The notes below the pieces were generated by a model, which saw only the letters and a program-made list of their open reading frames with translations, made no database searches and was not told where the DNA came from. From Poriferisodalis sp965208555 (GTDB lineage Bacteria; Actinomycetota; Acidimicrobiia; Acidimicrobiales; Poriferisodalaceae), in NCBI RefSeq assembly GCF_965208555.1, contig NZ_OZ242342.1:3410001-3474000 (forward strand): a stretch of 64,000 nucleotides of DNA. Reading direction: 5' to 3'. Made by a program: the position numbers and the translations under genes. Every line of letters starts with the position of its first letter. The first letter of the stretch is position 1. Below, one piece after another: positions 60,722 through 64,000 of this stretch.

Positions 60722-62140
60722 GTGCCCGTCGTCGACACCCTGATGAGATCGTCGACGGCTGCCGCGGCGAGAGATGACGACGGTCTCCCACCGCTCTTGC
60801 TCACTGAGTCGGAACCTGAGTCCCTTGATCTCACCCAGGCTCAAGCCAACGCACTGGCCAAAGCGCGAGGCCGCACTGGCCGCAATTGGCTGCAGCTTGA
60901 TTTTGGTGAGCAGACGGGGAGGTGGATCGTCACGCCCAGGAACTTCGTCGGTTCGTTCATCGCGGCGGGCTTATCAGTCATCGTGCGACCGAAGATCAAG
61001 CCCGAGAACCTGTTTGCGCTGCTTGAGGTCGGCCTGCCTCGCGCCGCGTGGCGGCAGGAAGCGACCGACTATGCGAGTACTTACGAGCTCTTGCCGGCAC
61101 TGGTGTCGTTCTTTGCGCGAACAGCGGAGACCGCCTTGGCACGCGGTCTGTTTCACCACTATCGGCGCGATGAGGGCGATCTGCTCGCGTTGCGCGGCCG
61201 CATCGACTTTGCACGACAATTCCGGCGAGGAGGGGTGCTTGTTCCCATCGCTTGTTCGTGGGAGGAATTCACCCCCGATGTGGACGAGAATCGATGCCTG
61301 CGGGTCGCCGCACGGCGAAGCCTCCAGGTGCAGGGTGTTCCCGGCGACGACCAGCGACGGCTCCATCGGCTGCTGGCTGCACTGGACAGCGTGGGAGAAC
61401 CGGCAGTTTCGACGGCGCTGAATCGCCTCCACTGGATGCAATACACCCGCCTAAACGAGCACTATCGGCCAGCTCTAGGCCTTGCGCGGTTGATACTGTC
61501 CAACTTCACCCTGCAGGATCGCCACGGTGATACGTCGGCGTCTGCATTCATGCTGGACATGAATCGACTCTTCGAGAACTTCATCACTACGAGATTGCAG
61601 CGCAAACTCGGCAGCCTGTTCGATGTACGAGAGCAAGCGACGTCGGCATTTGGAGAGAGCGAGGTCATCGAGAACAGGCAAAAGCATGTAAGTGTTAGGC
61701 CCGATCTACTCCTTCGGCAGGGTGGCCGGGTGGTTGGCGTCGCCGATATCAAGTACAAGCTCGCCGCTCGAGACAAGCGCACTGATCCCGACGGGGCCTA
61801 CGGCCGCGCGTCTGACTACTACCAACTGCTGGCGTATGCCACGGCGCTCAAGCTGAAAGAAGGCACTCTTATCTACTGCACCGATGTCAATCGAGACGAG
61901 TCCAGTGAGCCTGACGGTCCCGTTGGCTCGGATCGAGCCTCCAGTGGTACAGGCGAGGCTTCGAACCACGATGGCAGCGTTACGCCTCTGGTTGAGTCAA
62001 CGATCACGGTTCAGCACGTAGGCACGAAACTCCACGCGATCGCGATCGATCTGTCAGGCAGTCCCAGCAGCATCGACGCTCAGATCAACGCCCTCGCTGG
62101 CCACCTGGAAACATCGGCGGAACGCTCAGTCGCCCCGTGA
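60722..62140 (+). CDS. McrC-like restriction nuclease subunit
   Basis: Nuclease partner of McrB, 472 residues. The McrC domain has RNFVGSFIAAGLSVIVRPKI near residue 75-95, EEFTPDVDENRCLRVA, and LDMNRLFENFITTRL. A PD-(D/E)xK nuclease site follows: RPDLL with Asp328 and ADIKYK with Asp342 and Lys344, so cleavage activity should be intact. GTG 60722 directly follows the mcrB stop; ATG 60743 is an alternative. The last 100 residues are a variable Ser/Asp-rich region. Confidence 0.9.
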   Translation: MPVVDTLMRSSTAAAARDDDGLPPLLLTESEPESLDLTQAQANALAKARGRTGRNWLQLDFGEQTGRWIVTPRNFVGSFIAAGLSVIVRPKIKPENLFALLEVGLPRAAWRQEATDYASTYELLPALVSFFARTAETALARGLFHHYRRDEGDLLALRGRIDFARQFRRGGVLVPIACSWEEFTPDVDENRCLRVAARRSLQVQGVPGDDQRRLHRLLAALDSVGEPAVSTALNRLHWMQYTRLNEHYRPALGLARLILSNFTLQDRHGDTSASAFMLDMNRLFENFITTRLQRKLGSLFDVREQATSAFGESEVIENRQKHVSVRPDLLLRQGGRVVGVADIKYKLAARDKRTDPDGAYGRASDYYQLLAYATALKLKEGTLIYCTDVNRDESSEPDGPVGSDRASSGTGEASNHDGSVTPLVESTITVQHVGTKLHAIAIDLSGSPSSIDAQINALAGHLETSAERSVAP

Positions 62141-62297
62141 GCCTGCGTTGGGAAAGGCCGCGCGATCGGACGGTGGGCGCCAGTGGTCCGGGTACCAGGC
62201 CCACAGCTCAGCAGGCAGGCGCCAAACCCGTGACGCCCTGAGGCCGACCCAGGCCCGAACTGCTGGCCCCAACATCATGACTGTCACACCCCCTTCG

Positions 62298-62303
62298 TAC
62301 GGT
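62298..62303 (+). promoter_or_regulatory. Putative -10 (TACGGT) of the HNH gene
   Basis: TACGGT ends 6 nt before ATG 62310; no Shine-Dalgarno. It supports this start over upstream in-frame codons. Confidence 0.5.
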
Positions 62304-62309
62304 TGTTCT

Positions 62310-63587
62310 ATGGCAAGCGGTAGCGAATCGGCTTTCGGCAGCGCTCAAGCCACGAACACCGCTCCGGCCGATGGAGCGACTGGCGTCTTCGCGTCGGGTG
62401 GGGTGCGTGTCGATGCGACTGACGTGTCGATGCTGTGCGGGGCGGGGTTGCGGGCTCGATTGGGTGAGATCGCGCGGGCGGAATCGCGGCTGGCGGCGAT
62501 GAAGGCTGACACGCTGGGCGAGATAGCGCGTCGCAGCGGCGACGGTGCGGCTGCGCATGCGGCAACTAACGAGATGTCAGTGTCGGGCCGTAAGGCTCGT
62601 AGCGATGTGCGCGACGCGGTGCGGCTCGGCGGTCTGGGCGCGACTCGGGATGGGCTTGCTGCGGGTTCGGTGCCGGTGGGGCACGCGCAGATAATCGCCC
62701 GCGCTGCCGGCGACGCTCCGGTCGACGAGCGGTATCTGGTCCAGCGGGCGGCCCATGAGGGCTTTGACGAGTTCCGCCGCACTGTGGCGCGCCATGTGGC
62801 CGACGTCAGCGAGGACGACGGCGTGTCGGTGCTGGAGCGGCAGCGCCAGGCGCGCTCTGGCACGATCGCGACCAGAGGCAGCGACGGTATGACGGTGCTG
62901 CATCTCGAGGTCGACCCGGTCACCGGTGCCCGGCTCGGCAGCGCGGTCGCTGCTGCGGAGCGGCGCCTGTTCAGCGACGAGAACCCCGATGCGCGCCGCA
63001 CACCGCCACAACGTGCAGCGGACGCGATCTGCCAACTCATCCTCGCACCCGACGCGAAGCGTTCTGCGGGGACATCGCTGATCGTGATCGCCGACTACGA
63101 CCTGGTCAACCACCAGCTCACCAACGGGCGTCTCGCTGACGGTACGCCGATCCCGATCGACGAAATCGCCGGCGTCGCCGTCGATGCTGAGGTGCTACCG
63201 GCTGTCTTCGAAGCCGCTACCGGCAATCTGCGCATGGGACGCAGCCGCCGCACCGCTACCGACCTCCAACGCCTCGCGCTGGCGCTTCGGGACAAGGGCT
63301 GTGTCGGCTGCGGCATCGGGCCCGAACGCTGCCAGCACCACCACATCGACCACTGGCAGCACGGCGGAACCACTGACTATGAGAACCTCCTGACCGTCTG
63401 CCACAACTGCCACAACGACAAGATCCACCAACAAGGCTTCATCGCCCAATGGCATCCAGGCAAGCCCACCAACCCTGACCAAGCCGCGAATCCCGGCCAC
63501 TACGAACTCCAGCCGCCTGACACCGCGACCACCGCCACCAATACACACTCCGACAGCCGAATCGGGCCACGAGCACCGCCGCACTGA
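62310..63587 (+). CDS. DUF222 / HNH endonuclease
   Basis: A 425-residue protein of the actinobacterial DUF222-HNH group (related to the REP13E12 family of mycobacteria). The first 290 residues are the helical DUF222 region. The C-terminal HNH nuclease starts near residue 331 with CVGCGIGPERCQHHHIDHWQ and continues HGGTTDYENLLTVCHNCHND: catalytic His pair and two CxxC zinc pairs are all present. Such genes occur in many copies per genome and are often tied to mobile elements or recombination hot spots. It lies 169 bp beyond mcrC, completing the defence-type islet. Confidence 0.9.
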   Translation: MASGSESAFGSAQATNTAPADGATGVFASGGVRVDATDVSMLCGAGLRARLGEIARAESRLAAMKADTLGEIARRSGDGAAAHAATNEMSVSGRKARSDVRDAVRLGGLGATRDGLAAGSVPVGHAQIIARAAGDAPVDERYLVQRAAHEGFDEFRRTVARHVADVSEDDGVSVLERQRQARSGTIATRGSDGMTVLHLEVDPVTGARLGSAVAAAERRLFSDENPDARRTPPQRAADAICQLILAPDAKRSAGTSLIVIADYDLVNHQLTNGRLADGTPIPIDEIAGVAVDAEVLPAVFEAATGNLRMGRSRRTATDLQRLALALRDKGCVGCGIGPERCQHHHIDHWQHGGTTDYENLLTVCHNCHNDKIHQQGFIAQWHPGKPTNPDQAANPGHYELQPPDTATTATNTHSDSRIGPRAPPH

Positions 63588-63592
63588 ACGAA

Positions 63593-63607
63593 GCGGGGCA
63601 GCCCCGC
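63593..63607. terminator. Candidate bidirectional terminator hairpin
   Basis: GCGGGGCAGCCCCGC is a perfect dyad in the 38-bp gap between the converging HNH and YihY-family genes. There is no T run, so it may act as a weak or U-less terminator. Confidence 0.45.
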
Positions 63608-63625
63608 GACCGGGCGACAGCAGCG

Positions 63626-64000
63626 TCAGTCGGTTGAGGAGTGTCGGGGCGGGCGGTGGCGGTCGAGGAGGCTGTTCAACTCGGCGCCGGCGAGCAATCC
63701 CATTGCGAGCAGGTAGAGCCACAGCAGCAGGCTGATGGCACCTCCCAGCAAGCCGAAGATCGCGTTGACGCCGCCTGACGCTAGGCTGAGGTAGGCGCCG
63801 AAGCCTCCCGAGACGGCGAGCCACCATGCGGTCGCCAGCAGCGCGCCGGGAACTTCACGCCGCCATCGCAGCTTGTGGAGCGGCGCGATGCGGTACACGG
63901 TCGCCGCCCAGGCGACCACGGCGATGACGACGAGCGGCCAGCGAAGCCAGTCCCATGCCGTGCTGAATGAGCTCCCCGCACCCAGCCGATCCGCCAGCTC
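63626..64000 (-). CDS. YihY/BrkB-family membrane protein, 5' end cut off
   Basis: The frame stays open to the window edge, so only the last 124 residues are seen. They show the YihY/BrkB C-terminal pattern: TVYRIAPLHKLRWRREVPGA, LLATAWWLAVSGGFGAYLSL, and IFGLLGGAISLLLWLYLLAM followed by GLLAGAELNSLLD. Three membrane segments are visible of about six expected. The family was once called ribonuclease BN and is now viewed as a transporter or envelope protein of unclear role. The stop is at 63626. Confidence 0.85.
   Translation of the reverse strand, partial: ELADRLGAGSSFSTAWDWLRWPLVVIAVVAWAATVYRIAPLHKLRWRREVPGALLATAWWLAVSGGFGAYLSLASGGVNAIFGLLGGAISLLLWLYLLAMGLLAGAELNSLLDRHRPPRHSSTD

Overview
The window is visibly high-GC and reads as an actinobacterial chromosome segment, most likely from the class Acidimicrobiia. 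This is inference: DUF3039, DUF222-HNH and TIGR03086 proteins, a GAAC-N4-GTTC SOS box beside lexA, an actinobacterial-type ferrochelatase and a class II (B12) ribonucleotide reductase all point that way. Many transcription units start with a TANNNT -10 element only 6-9 nt before ATG or GTG and have no Shine-Dalgarno, so leaderless initiation looks common here.

Layout. 0-23 kb is housekeeping: a cut-off CPBP protease, cysS, the lexA-nudC unit, a RibD-type reductase, nrdJ, an MFS-ferrochelatase fusion, DUF3039, the chain phoH-ybeY-corC-era, dinG back to back with uppS, recO, glyS, a PPDK-like protein lacking its ATP-grasp half, dnaG, and tRNA-Asn and tRNA-Met genes. 23.5-34.5 kb is one oligopeptide/nickel-type ABC importer operon: three tandem paralogous binding lipoproteins, two permeases and two ATPases. 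The first ATPase carries about 230 extra, largely membrane-spanning residues between its Q-loop and signature motif. 34.5-48.3 kb is metabolic: an inositol monophosphatase-like protein, tRNA-Val, two tandem sterol-reductase-like membrane proteins, a thioredoxin-fold protein interrupted by an in-frame TGA that is best read as selenocysteine, a thioesterase, a nitrobindin, a Baeyer-Villiger-type monooxygenase, threonine aldolase, a D-aminoacylase-like amidohydrolase, a flavin reductase, infA, an enoyl-CoA hydratase and an acyl-CoA dehydrogenase.

48.3-55.8 kb is a polyamine module. A translationally coupled minus-strand operon (GNAT, agmatinase family, PotA, PotB, PotC, PotD) faces away from a FAD-dependent amine oxidase-like gene; uptake, agmatine cleavage, acetylation and oxidation of polyamines would fit together. 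55.9-58.3 kb holds MBL-fold, TIGR03086 and VOC proteins. 58.5-63.6 kb is a defence or mobile islet with base composition that looks less GC-rich: an McrB-like GTPase with two tandem recombinase-type SAM-like domains at its N-terminus, McrC, and a DUF222-HNH endonuclease. The window ends inside a YihY/BrkB membrane protein.

The most unusual items are the UxxC selenoprotein with its SECIS-like hairpin, the ABC ATPase with an embedded membrane domain, the MFS-ferrochelatase fusion, the McrB with recombinase-like DNA-binding domains, and the half-length PPDK. No CRISPR array, insertion sequence or rRNA gene was seen, and there is no gene-free stretch longer than 300 bases.
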